Source of the DNA: Arthrobacter sp. KBS0703
GTDB lineage: Bacteria; Actinomycetota; Actinomycetes; Actinomycetales; Micrococcaceae
Direction of reading: 5' to 3'
NCBI RefSeq assembly: GCF_002008315.2
Contig: NZ_MVDG02000001.1
Location: forward strand, 4,278,001-4,342,000
DNA: 64,000 nucleotides
Positions 18,370-28,346 of this stretch are shown in pieces. The position numbers and the translations under genes were made by a program. The notes under the pieces were generated by a model. It was not told where the DNA came from. It saw only the letters and a program-made list of their open reading frames with translations, and ran no database searches. The first letter of the stretch is position 1. Each line of letters begins with the position of its first letter.

Positions 18370-19050
18370 ATGCCGCATCACGGTAACGAAGAAGAGCACG
18401 ATTCTTCCCGCGATCAGGGCAGCAAGCGTGACGAACCGGTCATCCGGGACCACCGCAAGGTGGACCCGGTGACCGGGCAGGCACGGCACCCGCAGGGCGA
18501 GCACCACAGCGAACCGGCGGCCGAGCCTGTCGAGGCCGCCGCGGATTCCGACGGCGACGCCCTCGCCCAGGCTGAGGAAATCCTCAACCAGGTGGAGGTG
18601 CCGGCGGAGGAATCGGTGGCCCAGGGAACTGAAGCCGCCGCTGCCGCGGAGCTGAAGAACGATCTGCTGCGCCTGCAGGCCGAATACGTCAACTACCGCA
18701 AGCGCGTCGAGCGCGACCGCGCCGTGGCAGGGGAGATGGCCGTCATCGGCGTCCTGAACTCGCTGCTTCCGGTGCTGGACGACGTCGACGCCGCCCGCCA
18801 GCACGGTGACCTCGCGGACGGCCCGTTCGCCGCGATCGCCGCCAAGCTGGAAAACGCGCTGAAGACGTACGGCCTGAGCCGTATTGATGAGACCGGCGTG
18901 GAGTTCGATCCGACCATCCACGAGGCTCTCATCCAGCAGCCTGGCGAGGACATCGAGGTTGACACCGTCAGCCAGGTGCTCCGCTCCGGCTACAAGTCGG
19001 GCGAGCGCGTCCTCCGCGCGGCACAAGTGATTGTGGCCGTTCCGGCGTAG
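18370..19050 (+). CDS. grpE: Nucleotide exchange factor GrpE
   Basis: Releases ADP from DnaK. 226 residues: a long disordered acidic N-terminal region (to about residue 90), a coiled-coil region with LKNDLLRLQAEYVNYRKRVE, and the C-terminal beta domain with the family signature GVEFDPTIHEALIQQPGEDI. Lies between dnaK and dnaJ in the canonical operon. The long N-terminal extension is usual in Actinobacteria. Confidence 0.98.
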   Translation: MPHHGNEEEHDSSRDQGSKRDEPVIRDHRKVDPVTGQARHPQGEHHSEPAAEPVEAAADSDGDALAQAEEILNQVEVPAEESVAQGTEAAAAAELKNDLLRLQAEYVNYRKRVERDRAVAGEMAVIGVLNSLLPVLDDVDAARQHGDLADGPFAAIAAKLENALKTYGLSRIDETGVEFDPTIHEALIQQPGEDIEVDTVSQVLRSGYKSGERVLRAAQVIVAVPA

Positions 19051-19058
19051 TTTTATCA

Positions 19059-19107
19059 CCGGTGGTTGAGCCTGTCGAAACCCGGTTTCGGCAAGCTCAA
19101 CCACCGG
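19059..19107. repeat. REP-like inverted repeat between grpE and dnaJ
   Basis: Outer arms CCGGTGGTTGAGC (19059-19071) and GCTCAACCACCGG (19095-19107) are perfect complements, with inner arms CGAAACC and GGTTTCG. The core GGTTGAGC..GTCGAAACC resembles a palindromic intergenic element I know to be common in high-GC Actinobacteria. It could form an mRNA hairpin that tunes dnaJ relative to dnaK-grpE. Confidence 0.75.
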
Positions 19108-19133
19108 CCCATTACTTTTGAAAGGAAACGCCA

Positions 19134-20128
19134 TTGGCTAGCCAGGACTGGGTGGACAAGGACTTCTACAAGATCCTTGGTGTTGCCAAGGACGCTTCCG
19201 ACGCTGATATCAAGAAGGCCTACCGGAAGCTCGCACGGCAGTACCATCCGGATACGAACTCCGGCGAAGCGGCTGCGGAGAAGAAGTTCAAGGACATCTC
19301 CGAGGCCTACTCCGTGCTGTCCGACCCCGACGAGCGCCAGCAGTACGACGCCATCCGCGCCATGGGCGGCGGGGCCCGCTTCGCGCCCCACGGTGCGGGC
19401 AGCACCGCAAACGGCGGGTTCGAAGACCTCTTCGGCGGCCTGTTCACCGGCGGCGGCGGACGGCACTCCGGCGGATACAGCACCGCCGGCGGCATCCCGC
19501 CCGAGTTCGCGGACCTGTTCGGCGGCGGCTTCGGCGGCGCCGGTGGGCCGGCAGGCTACCAGCGCGCGCCCCAGAAGGGCGCCGACCGGACGGCCACCAC
19601 CAGCATTTCCTTCGCCGGGTCCATCCGCGGCACGACGATCGGCCTGCGCGAGCCGGACGGCGATGTCTCTTATACACATCTAGATGTGTATAAGAGACAG
19701 GTATCAAGGACGGCCAGAAGGTCCGCGTCCGCGGCAAGGGGCAGTACAGCCCCTCCGGCAACGGCGACCTGATGGTGACGGTCAACGTCAAGCCCCACGA
19801 TTTCTACACGCGGGACGGCGACAACCTACGCATCCACGTGCCGGTCAGCTTCCCCGAGGCCGCCCTGGGCGCCGACATCGAAGTCCCCACGATCGACGGC
19901 GAACACGTCCGGGTCCGGGTGCCGGCCGGCACCCCGTCCGGGCGCACCCTCCGGGTCAAGGGCCGCGGCGTGAAGACCTCGAAGGGCACCGGCGATTTGC
20001 TGGTGACCATCGATGTCGCCGTTCCGCGGAACCTGAGCAAGGAAGCCGAGGAGGCCGTGAAAGCATTCGCAGCCGCCACCGCCGGCGCGGATGTCCGCGA
20101 GGGCCTGGCAGCCAAGGCCAAGCTCTAG
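19134..20128 (+). CDS. dnaJ: DnaJ-family co-chaperone, interrupted by an adapter junction
   Basis: Stimulates DnaK ATPase and delivers substrates. The J domain (residues about 10-75) has the HPD motif in RQYHPDTN, followed by a Gly/Phe-rich region with repeated DLFGG segments. The C-terminal substrate domain reads [14 protein letters not shown] onward in a different frame and ends at 20128. Between the halves are 37 bp of sequencing adapter (19664-19700) that replace an estimated few codons. The halves join so closely that a cysteine-rich zinc finger seems absent, suggesting a CbpA-like type, but a lost finger cannot be excluded. The TTG start at 19134 has GAAAGGAAA upstream. The gene is probably intact in the real genome. 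Confidence 0.88.
19664..19700. other. Nextera/Tn5 mosaic-end junction adapter (artefact) in dnaJ
   Basis: Back-to-back 19-bp mosaic ends (CTGTCTCTTATACACATCT and its complement), lacking the first C. This is the mate-pair circularisation junction, not genomic DNA. It generates the spurious peptide [11 protein letters not shown]. Confidence 0.95.
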
Positions 20129-20143
20129 CGACGGGCGTCAGCC

Positions 20144-20566
20144 GTGGACATCAACTTCGATCAGCCGATCTTCGTCATCTCGGTGGCAGCCGAGCTCGCT
20201 GACATGCACCCGCAGACCCTCCGCCAGTACGACAGGCTGGGCATCGTGTCGCCCAGCCGGGCCCCGGGCAAGTCCCGCCGGTACTCCCAGCGGGACGTGA
20301 CCATGCTCCGGGAGGTGCAGCGGCTCTCCCACGAGGGCGTCTCCCTCGAGGGGATCAAACGGATCCTCGAGCTGGAGAACCAGGTGGCCGCGCTGCAGCG
20401 GCGGGTGAGCGAACTGACCGAGGAGCTGGGCCGCCGTCGCCAGCCCCTGGACTCCCGCATCTTCGCCGCCGGCACGGCCGGTGACGTGGTCAGCCTGACC
20501 CGTGGACAGCGGCCGCGGGCAAGGTCCCAGGCCGTGGTGGTATGGCGCCCGCACAGCCGGGACTAG
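20144..20566 (+). CDS. hspR: Heat-shock repressor HspR (MerR family)
   Basis: Represses the dnaK operon by binding HAIR elements; DnaK acts as co-repressor in studied actinobacteria. 140 residues. The MerR helix-turn-helix is VISVAAELADMHPQTLRQYD, followed by LGIVSPSR and SRRYSQRD. A coiled coil with LELENQVAALQRRVSELTEE mediates dimerisation. Start is GTG at 20144, 15 nt after dnaJ. Two HAIR sites upstream of dnaK complete the feedback loop. Confidence 0.96.
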   Translation: MDINFDQPIFVISVAAELADMHPQTLRQYDRLGIVSPSRAPGKSRRYSQRDVTMLREVQRLSHEGVSLEGIKRILELENQVAALQRRVSELTEELGRRRQPLDSRIFAAGTAGDVVSLTRGQRPRARSQAVVVWRPHSRD

Positions 20567-20715
20567 AGGGCATTTCACGGACCTGCCCGCATCTGAGGGG
20601 TCACGCCGGGCCATAGGACAGTGCGTCCGGCCGTGCCAAAATGGGGTCAACCAGGCGCAGCGCTGCGAACTGGGCGGCACGCTAACCTGGGCCCGGGCAG
20701 AAGGGACGCACTGTC

Positions 20716-23414
20716 ATGACCTACATCAAGGACTTTGCCCAGGTGGGGCGCGGCGACGTCGGCATGGCCGGCGGCAAGGGCGCCAACCTCGGGGAACTGC
20801 TACAGGCAGGATTTCCGGTTCCGCCCGGCTTCGTCCTGACCACCGCGGCGTACGCGGACTTCGTCGAGGCCAACGGCATCGCCCCGCGGATCCTGGAACT
20901 TGCCGCCCTTCCCGCCGGTGCGCAGGGGACCGATTACGATGCCGCGTCGCAGCGGATCCGAGCGCTGTTCACCGGAGGCGTGATGCCGGAGGAGATCGCC
21001 CGCGAGCTGCGTGAGGCGTACAGCGGGCTCTCCCGGAGGTCCGCGGCCCAGATCGACGGCGGCGACGGCGACGCCGGGGCAGATGCGTCCGTGGCCGTCA
21101 GGTCCTCGGCCACCGCCGAAGACCTCGCCTCTGCCAGCTTCGCGGGTCAGCAGGACACCTACCTGAACGTCCAGGGCCCTGACGCCGTGACGGCCGCGGT
21201 CATCGACTGCTGGGCGTCCCTGTGGACCGCGCGCGCCATGGCCTACCGGTCCCGTGAAAGGCTCGATCCCGCCACGGTCCGCCTGGCGGTGGTGGTCCAG
21301 CGGATGGTCGAGTCCGACGCCGCCGGGGTCATGTTCACCGCCAACCCCTCCAACGGCCGCCGCGACCAGGTGGTGATCAGTGCCGCCTGGGGCCTGGGCG
21401 AATCCGTGGTCAGCGGAGCCGTCACCACCGACGACGTCGTGGTGGATCCCGCCACCGGCCGCGTGGCGTCCCGGCTGACCGCGGATAAGCAGGTCATGAC
21501 CGCCTACTCGGACCAGGGCACCACGGAGCTCCCGGTTCCCGAGCGGCAGCGCCGCCAGCCGGTGTTAAATGACGCGGCGGCGGCCGCACTGGCACGGCAG
21601 GGCGTGGCCATCGCGGAGCATTTCGGCTCGCCGCAGGACATCGAATGGGCTCTTTCCGCCGGTGAGTTCTCCATTGTCCAGTCCCGCCCCGTCACCGCGC
21701 TGCCCGAACCCTCGGCCGAGGCCCCGACGGAATGGCCGTTGCCCTTTCCGAAGGGCCTGTACTTCCGGGCAAGCATTGTGGAGCAGCTGCCCGATCCGCT
21801 CTCGCCGTTGTTCGCCGACCTCATTGACGGCTCGGTGACGCGCTCGATCAAGGCCCTGATGGCGCAGGCCGTCGGCAGCGACGTGGTGCGGGAGGGGGAC
21901 ATCTCCCTGCCCACGATCAACGGCTACGCGTACTACTACTACACGTCCAGCGGGATGTGGCGGCTGATGGGCAAGTCGCTGACCGCGATGAGTGCCCTGG
22001 CACGGGGCAAGGCGCACATGGGCATCAACGGCTGGCGGGACTACTCCCACCCCCGCTACCGCGGGCTGGTGCGGCGCTGGGCCGCCAAACCGCTGAAGGA
22101 CCTTCCGTCCGCGGAGCTGCTGGGCGGGATCTCCGAACTGCTCGACGCCGGAACCTCCTATTACACGGCGGTGCAGTCCGTCATCCCGATCGCGGCTTCG
22201 AGCGAGATCGCGTTCCGGACGTTTTACGACCGGCTGGTCCGCCGTGCCGGCGACCCGCCGGGGCAGACGTTCCTGCTCGGGTACGACAGCGAGCCCATCC
22301 GTGCGGAGAAGTCGCTGTACAACCTCGCAGCGTGGACCCGCGGACATCCCGGGCTGGCCGCAGCGCTGACCTCAGGACCGGCCGCATCGATCGCGGCGTC
22401 GTTGCGGACGGGAGACAGGCCCGACGGCGTCGAGGCGGGGGACTGGGAGGAATGGCGGACGCGCTTCCAGCGGCATCTGGACCGGTTCGGACACGCCGTG
22501 TACAACCTCGACTTCGTCAACCCGGTGCCCGCCGACGACCCATCCGCCCTGCTGGAAACCCTGAAGTTCTTCCTGCGCGGGGAGGGCAACGACCCGCATG
22601 CTGTCTCTTATACACATCTAGATGTGTATAAGAGACACCGCCGGGATGGCCAGGGCCGGGCGATCCGCGACAGGCTCGGCCCCGCACGCCGCGCCGTCTT
22701 TACCCGGTTGCTGCGCTGGGCGCAGAAAGCGGCGCCCGTCCGTGAGGATGCGCTGGCCGACATTGGCTTGGCGTGGCCGCTGATGCGCCGGATGCTGCTG
22801 GAGCTCGGCCGGCGGCTGGTGGACTCGGGGATCATCGCCGAACCCGCCGACATCTTCTGGCTGCGGCTCGGTGAGCTCCGCAACGCCATCGATTTCGGCC
22901 TCGCTACCCCGGGGCAGCCATCACCGGCGCCGCACGGCCGGTGCGGGCCGACGCCGTGGAGCAGCGCAAGATGCTGTGGCGCGGCCAGCGGAAGGCAGCC
23001 GCGCCCCAGATCCTGCCCGAGAGCCGCTGGGCCGATCGGGCGTTTGGAAAGATGATGCCGGCCGGCTCCCAGGACCAGCGTGGAGACACGATCTCGGGAG
23101 TCGGCGCCAGCTCAGGGCAGGTGACCGCGCCGGCACGCCTCCTCGGCGGCCCCGAGGACTTCGCCAGCATGCGGCCGGGCGAGGTCCTGGTTGCCCGCAT
23201 GACCACGCCCGCGTGGACTCCGCTGTTCGCCATGGCATCGGGGGTGGTCACCGACGTGGGCGGGCCGCTGAGCCACAGCTCGATCGTCGCCCGGGAGTAC
23301 GGCATCCCGGCCGTCCTGGGCACCGGCGTGGCCACGCAGCGGCTCGCGAGCGGCCAGCGGGTCAGGGTCGACGGCGACGCCGGCACCGTCACGGTGGAGC
23401 GCGCCGAAGCATGA
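20716..23414 (+). CDS. PEP synthase / rifampin-phosphotransferase-like enzyme, interrupted by adapter and a frameshift
   Basis: Multi-domain phosphotransfer enzyme of the PEP-synthase/pyruvate-phosphate-dikinase superfamily. The N-terminal ATP-grasp domain starts GGKGANLGELLQAGFPVPPG and contains VAVRSSATAEDLASASFAGQ. A central region of about 450 residues follows, then the C-terminal swivelling phosphohistidine domain with GGPLSHSSIVAREYGIPAVL. Central and C-terminal parts resemble rifampin phosphotransferases and uncharacterised PEP synthases; neither substrate is proved. An adapter lies at 22601-22637, read through in frame. One missing G near 22912 shifts the last 500 nt. No barrel-type PEP/pyruvate-binding domain follows the His domain, which argues against true PpsA. 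Confidence 0.8.
22601..22637. other. Nextera/Tn5 junction adapter (artefact) in the PEP-synthase-like gene
   Basis: Same paired mosaic ends, lacking the final G. It replaces a short stretch between DPHA and RRDGQGRAIRD and happens to keep the frame, so the predicted protein contains the false insert [10 protein letters not shown]. Confidence 0.95.
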
Positions 23415-23466
23415 CTCAGCCGCCGGTGGCGGCGGCGGGGCCAGCCGGCGCCTGCGTGCATTTCGG

Positions 23467-24429
23467 TTACGGCGTCAGTGTCCGGACCGGTGCGCCGTCC
23501 AGCCACGCCGTCACGTCCTCGAACGCGCCGGCGAAGAACGCCCGGTAGCTTTCCTGCGTGACATAGCCCAGGTGGGGCGTCAGGAGTGTCCGGGGCGCGG
23601 CCAGCAAGGCGTGCCCGGCCGGAAGCGGTTCCTCGTCGAATACGTCAATGGCCGCCCCGCGGATCCACCCCTCCTGCAGGGCGGAGACGAGGGCCGTCTG
23701 GTCGACGAGCGGGCCGCGGGCGGCGTTGACCAGGACGCCGTCGGGGCCGAGGAGCTGCAGTTCACGTTCGCCGACGATTCCCTCCGAACGCGGCGACAGG
23801 CGCAGGTGCAGGGACACGACGTCGGACTCTGTGAAGAGTTCTTCCTTGCCGACCCTGTGGGCCCCGGCCGCCGCGGCGGTTTCCTCCGTCAGGTTCTGGC
23901 TCCAGGCCAGCACGTCCATCCCGAAGGCGCGGCCGTAGGCGGCGATGCGCGTCCCGATCTTTCCCAGCCCGACGATACCCAGGGTCTTTCCGGACAGCTC
24001 GAACCCGACGGCGGTCTGCCAGCGGCCGGAGCGCAAGGCGGCCTCCTCGGCGGTCAGGTTCCGGGCGAAAGCCAGCAGCAAGGCCCACGTAAGTTCCGGC
24101 GCGGCTGTGGGAGAGCCGCCGGTTCCGCACACCACCACGCCGTGGTCGGCCGCCGCCTGCAGGTCAATGGCCGCGTTGGCGGCGCCGGTGGTCACGAGCA
24201 GTTTCAGCCGGGGCAGCTGCCCGATGACGCTGCGGGGGAACGGAGTGCGCTCCCGCATGGCGATGACGATGTCAAAGTCCGCGAGGGCCGCAGCGGTTTC
24301 GGCCTCCGAGCCAAAATGACCGCCGAACACCACGACGGCGACGGCCCGCTGCTCCAGGGAGCTCCACGGGGCGAAGTCCTCCGCGACCCCTTGGTAGTCG
24401 TCCAGGATGGCTAGCCGGTACTGGTTCAT
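23467..24429 (-). CDS. D-isomer-specific 2-hydroxyacid dehydrogenase
   Basis: NAD(P)-dependent reductase/oxidase of 2-keto/2-hydroxy acids, 320 residues. The NAD-binding site is LGIVGLGKIGTRIA. The catalytic Arg lies in VNAARGPLVDQ, the Glu in IDVFDEEPLP and the His in LTPHLGYVT, so all three active-site residues are present. The N-terminal catalytic domain begins YRLAILDDYQGVA, a form common in uncharacterised members close to phosphoglycerate dehydrogenase. The gene is alone on the minus strand. The substrate is unknown. Confidence 0.92.
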   Translation of the reverse strand: MNQYRLAILDDYQGVAEDFAPWSSLEQRAVAVVVFGGHFGSEAETAAALADFDIVIAMRERTPFPRSVIGQLPRLKLLVTTGAANAAIDLQAAADHGVVVCGTGGSPTAAPELTWALLLAFARNLTAEEAALRSGRWQTAVGFELSGKTLGIVGLGKIGTRIAAYGRAFGMDVLAWSQNLTEETAAAAGAHRVGKEELFTESDVVSLHLRLSPRSEGIVGERELQLLGPDGVLVNAARGPLVDQTALVSALQEGWIRGAAIDVFDEEPLPAGHALLAAPRTLLTPHLGYVTQESYRAFFAGAFEDVTAWLDGAPVRTLTP

Positions 24430-24588
24430 GGCTTTACGGTATCGGACGGGCCCAACTCGTCAGCCAGGGACAACGTTGCCCAGTTGGCTACCGGTTCGCG
24501 GGGCGGCCACGTTGAACGGGCCCGGAGTTCGGGGGCGAGGTTGTTGACGTGGTGGGTGGCGCGGACTGATGAGTGCTCCGCTGCAGCG

Positions 24589-24984
24589 TCAGGCGCCGGC
24601 TTTGACCGCCAGCACAGGGCACGACGCTTCGAGCAGGATCTGCTGCGCCGTGCTGCCCATGATCAGTTTCCCCACGGGGGTGCGCTTCCTGAGGCCGATG
24701 ACGATCAGTTCCGCCTGGTATTTCTCCGCGGCGTCCAGGACCTCGTTGGCTGCGTCATTGCCTCGGACCGGCTGCAGGACAAGGTGCTCGATGCCTTCCT
24801 TCTCCAGCCGGTCCGTGACCTCGCTGATGTCCTGCGCCTGGGCGTACCGCTTGTCCACGATGGCGTCGCCCCGCGACGAGTTGATGATGACCAGCCGGCT
24901 CTGGCTTTTGTGCGCCTCGCTGATGGCGCGGTCGAGCGCTGCCGAGCCTTCTGCGGTGGGGACGTAGCCGACGATGATGCTCAC
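24589..24984 (-). CDS. Universal stress protein (UspA family)
   Basis: 131-residue single Usp domain. The ATP-binding signature G-x2-G-x9-G-S/T is present as [20 protein letters not shown]. The start overlaps the end of tctA by 4 nt, so it is the last gene of the tctCBA transcript. A Usp attached to a tripartite transporter is common in Actinobacteria and may sense energy state, but its role is not established. Confidence 0.92.
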   Translation of the reverse strand: MSIIVGYVPTAEGSAALDRAISEAHKSQSRLVIINSSRGDAIVDKRYAQAQDISEVTDRLEKEGIEHLVLQPVRGNDAANEVLDAAEKYQAELIVIGLRKRTPVGKLIMGSTAQQILLEASCPVLAVKAGA

Positions 24985-26624
24985 GATTTCTCCTGTCCGT
25001 GGTTGGCGGGGGTGGCGTCCGGGACTTCGGCCGCCTCAGCGTTCGCAGGCACAGCAACAGCAGGGCTGTCAGCGCGAGTGCCCTCAACAAGGGGTCCGTC
25101 AATAGCAGGGGCGCCGGCCATGGCCAGCCCGGACGTCCGGGGCCGCCGGGCGCGCCAGAGCTTAGCCACCAGAGGCCAGGCCAGGACCAGAGCCACGATG
25201 ATGTAAACCACGACGGCGATCGGCTCGCTCCATAGGCCGGACACGTCGCCCGCGCTCAGCTGCAGTGCCTGGCGTAGCTGCTTTTCGAGGCGCGGTCCCA
25301 GGATCACGCCGAGGATGAGCGGCAGGACGGGAAGCCCGTAACGGCGCATCATGAAGCCGAGGCCGCCCAGGACCATCAGGATCACCAGGTCGAACGCCTG
25401 CAGGTTCACCGAGTAGGCGCCCAGCGTGGCAAAGAACAGGATGCCGGCGTACAGGTACGGGCGCGGAAGTCGGAGCAGCTTCGCCCAGACCGGGGCCAAG
25501 GGAAGGTTGACCAGCAGCAGGAGGAAGTTGCCGATGAACAGACTGGCAATCAGCGCCCAGACCAGGGGACCCTCGTTTTTGAACAGCAGCGGTCCGGGCT
25601 GGATCCCGAACTGCGTGAAGGCGGCCAGCATGACGGCGGCGGTGGCGTTCGTCGGCAGGCCGAGGGCCAGCATAGGGGTCAGGGTGCCGGCCGCAGCGGC
25701 GTTGTTGGCAGCCTCCGGCCCGGCAACGCCTTCGATGGCGCCCTTGCCGAACTCCTCGGGGTGTTTGGACAGCCGCTTCTCCGTGACATACGAGAGGAAG
25801 GTGGGGATTTCAGCGCCGCCGGCGGGCAGCGCGCCGAACGGGAAGCCGAGGGCCGTGCCACGCAGCCAGGGCTTCCAGGACCGCTTCCAGTCCTTCTTGC
25901 CCATCCACGGAGTGCCAACCGGGATAATCTGCAGCGGCGTGCGGCGCAGGTGCGCCGCCACCCAGAGGGCTTCACCGACGGCGAAGATTGCGACGGCGAC
26001 CACCACGACGTCGAGGCCGTCGGCCAGCAGCGGCAGGCCGAAGGTGAGGCGGGCCTGGCCTGAGACGAAGTCGAGCCCGACGAGGCCGATGGCCAGGCCG
26101 AGGCCCAAGGACGCGAAACCGCGGAGCCGCGACGAACCCAGGACGGCGGTCACGGCGAGCAGGGCCAGGACCATGATGGCGAAGTAGCTCGGCGCGCCGA
26201 GGCTGACCGCAAACTGGACCACGATCGGTGCGAAAACCACCAGGAGGGTGGTGCCGATGGTGCCGGCGATGAACGAGCCGATGGCCGCCGTCGCCAGGGC
26301 CTGGGAGGCCCTTCCGGCTTTGGCCATCTTGTTGCCCTCGATCGCGGTGATCACGGAGGACGATTCGCCGGGAGTGTTGAGCAGGATGGACGTTGTGGAA
26401 CCGCCGTACATGCCGCCGTAGTAGATGCCGGCGAACATGATGAACGCGCTGGTCGGTTCGAGGACGGTGGCCACCGGGAGCAGCAGCGCTACGGTCATGG
26501 CAGGGCCGATGCCGGGCAGGACGCCGACGGCGGTGCCCAGGATGACGCCGATCAGGGCGTACAGGAGGTTCATGGGGGTCAGCGCCGTCGCGAACCCGGC
26601 CATGAGTGAGGACAGGATGTCCAT
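24981..26624 (-). CDS. tctA: Tripartite tricarboxylate transporter, large membrane subunit TctA
   Basis: 547 residues, about twelve hydrophobic segments. The family motif [15 protein letters not shown] lies near the N-terminus and a related repeat ([14 protein letters not shown]) in the middle. The C-terminus carries an extra hydrophilic Ala/Pro tail of about 40 residues. It starts directly after the tctB stop codon (TAA-ATG). It forms the sodium- or proton-coupled import channel for citrate-like tricarboxylates or other carboxylates captured by TctC. Confidence 0.94.
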   Translation of the reverse strand: MDILSSLMAGFATALTPMNLLYALIGVILGTAVGVLPGIGPAMTVALLLPVATVLEPTSAFIMFAGIYYGGMYGGSTTSILLNTPGESSSVITAIEGNKMAKAGRASQALATAAIGSFIAGTIGTTLLVVFAPIVVQFAVSLGAPSYFAIMVLALLAVTAVLGSSRLRGFASLGLGLAIGLVGLDFVSGQARLTFGLPLLADGLDVVVVAVAIFAVGEALWVAAHLRRTPLQIIPVGTPWMGKKDWKRSWKPWLRGTALGFPFGALPAGGAEIPTFLSYVTEKRLSKHPEEFGKGAIEGVAGPEAANNAAAAGTLTPMLALGLPTNATAAVMLAAFTQFGIQPGPLLFKNEGPLVWALIASLFIGNFLLLLVNLPLAPVWAKLLRLPRPYLYAGILFFATLGAYSVNLQAFDLVILMVLGGLGFMMRRYGLPVLPLILGVILGPRLEKQLRQALQLSAGDVSGLWSEPIAVVVYIIVALVLAWPLVAKLWRARRPRTSGLAMAGAPAIDGPLVEGTRADSPAVAVPANAEAAEVPDATPANHGQEKS

Positions 26625-27128
26625 TTAGAGAATCCCTTCAAGGAGCCCGGCCGGAAGGGCGATGCCCAGGCCGAGGTAGAAGCCGTAGAAGGTCAAGAGC
26701 GCCAGCGCCAGGGAAATGAGTCCGTCGCGGACGTAGTGGCGGCTTCCGAGCGCCCAGACGCTGCCCCAGAAGAGCACCGTTCCGGAGATGACCCAGCCGG
26801 CCCAGTCGATCAGCAGGATGTTGGCGATGAAGGCGCCGGCCAGCGGGAGGACTGTCTTCCAGTCGGCCGGGTGGGTCAGGTCGACGTCTTCGCCGGCCTC
26901 GGCCTCGCCGCGGCCGCCGCGCACAACGTTCACTGCCAGCATCACGGCGCAGATGAGCAGGAGTGCCCCCACGACGATGGGCAGCGTTTTGGGGCCTACC
27001 GGATCCGACTGGGAGTAGGGCACAACCAGGCGCGCTGCGTCGAGGAGGACCAGGGCGCCGGCCGCCCCGAGCAGGGCTGCGACGCCCAGCTCGGAGCGGC
27101 CTTTGAGGCGGGAAGACAAGGAGGTCAC
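26625..27128 (-). CDS. tctB: Tripartite tricarboxylate transporter, small membrane subunit TctB
   Basis: 167 residues with four hydrophobic segments, the TctB pattern, including GPKTLPIVVGALLLICAV. The GTG start at 27128 overlaps the tctC stop by 4 nt, so translation is coupled; the longer open frame upstream lies over tctC. Partner of TctA in the membrane complex. Confidence 0.9.
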   Translation of the reverse strand: MTSLSSRLKGRSELGVAALLGAAGALVLLDAARLVVPYSQSDPVGPKTLPIVVGALLLICAVMLAVNVVRGGRGEAEAGEDVDLTHPADWKTVLPLAGAFIANILLIDWAGWVISGTVLFWGSVWALGSRHYVRDGLISLALALLTFYGFYLGLGIALPAGLLEGIL

Positions 27129-28135
27129 GCCAGGCCGAGCTTCGTCAAGACGTCGGCAACGCGCTTGTCCTGGTCGGTGAGGAACGACTTGAATTCGTCG
27201 CCGGTGATGAAGGCGTCGGTCCAGCCGCGCGTCTTCAGCGTCTCGTTCCACGCCGCTGACTCATGCATCTTCTCCAGGGTGGCGATCAGGGCGTCGCGGT
27301 CAGCGTCGCTGACGCCGGGGGGAGCTACCATGCCGCGCCAGTTGGTGAACACCAGGTCGATGTTGGATTCCTTGAGCGTGGGGGCGTCTACCCCTTCAAG
27401 GCGCTTTTCACCGCTTGTCGCCAGCACTCGGATGTCGCCGGACTGGATCTGCTGGATGTATTCGCCGGCTCCGGAGGCCGCGAAGCCGAGCTTGTTGCCG
27501 ATGATGGCCGGGAGCAGGTCGCCTCCGCCGTCGTAGGAAACGAAGTTGACCTTCTTGGCGTCGATGCCCACGGCCCCTGCGAGCTGCATGGGCAGGAGGT
27601 GGTCCGGGCCGCCGGCCGAGGAGCCGCCGCCGACGCTGATCTTGGACGGGTCCTTCTTCCAAGCGGCTACAAGATCGTCAATGGTCTTGTACGGGGAGTC
27701 CTTGGAGACCATGATGGCGCCAGGCTCTTCGATGAGGCGGGCCAACGGGGTGGTCTGGGTCAGCTTCGACTCGGACTTGTTCGTATAGCTTGCGCCAACG
27801 ACGCCAAGGCCCATGAGCATGGCCAGATCGCCATTGCCTTTTTCGTTGACGATGCGGGCCAGGCCCACGGTGCCGCCGGCGCCGGCGAGGTTGAAGACCT
27901 CAGGGTTCGTGGCAAGCTTCTCGTCTTCGAGAACCTTCGCCGCTGCACGGGCCGTGGTGTCGTAGCCGCCGCCGGGGGTGTTCGGCACCATGATGCGAAG
28001 TCCGGCAAGGGGGGCGGTGCTGGCTCCGCTCGTGGAGGGGCCGGCGGCAGGCTTCCCGGTTGCTCCGCAGCCTGACGCCATCAGGGCGATGCCTGCCGCG
28101 ACTGCAGCCACGCGCAATGCGCTCAATCCGCGCAT
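27125..28135 (-). CDS. tctC: Tripartite tricarboxylate transporter, solute-binding lipoprotein TctC
   Basis: 336 residues (Bug/TctC family). The signal peptide ends in a lipobox MASGC, so the protein is lipid-anchored outside the membrane. The mature protein shows the family pattern IMVPNTPGGGYDTTAR and VGGGSSAGGPDHLLP. It is first in the tctC-tctB-tctA-usp operon. The two-component system at 48.4-50.7 kb is of the class that often controls such transporters, but it is not adjacent. Confidence 0.93.
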   Translation of the reverse strand: MRGLSALRVAAVAAGIALMASGCGATGKPAAGPSTSGASTAPLAGLRIMVPNTPGGGYDTTARAAAKVLEDEKLATNPEVFNLAGAGGTVGLARIVNEKGNGDLAMLMGLGVVGASYTNKSESKLTQTTPLARLIEEPGAIMVSKDSPYKTIDDLVAAWKKDPSKISVGGGSSAGGPDHLLPMQLAGAVGIDAKKVNFVSYDGGGDLLPAIIGNKLGFAASGAGEYIQQIQSGDIRVLATSGEKRLEGVDAPTLKESNIDLVFTNWRGMVAPPGVSDADRDALIATLEKMHESAAWNETLKTRGWTDAFITGDEFKSFLTDQDKRVADVLTKLGLA

Positions 28136-28346
28136 GTTGTTCCTCTTCTCGTTGGTCCGTTTGATTGGGGTTCTCCGATGCTAGGGCCGAAAGTGACGCC
28201 GCTCACTCTTGTGTAACCAGAGAACGTTAAGTTCATTGCGTTCACGTTTCCGGGGGCGCACGGCGGGCAATCCGTGGCCAATTGCGGCCCTTCCAGGGGC
28301 GGCTCGGGGCGGCTCGGCCCTTCTCGGGCCGGCTCGGGCCGGCGGC

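Noticed and set aside
20567..20715. Rifampin-associated regulatory element before the PEP-synthase-like gene
   Set aside because: I searched by eye for the known inverted repeat and found nothing close to it.
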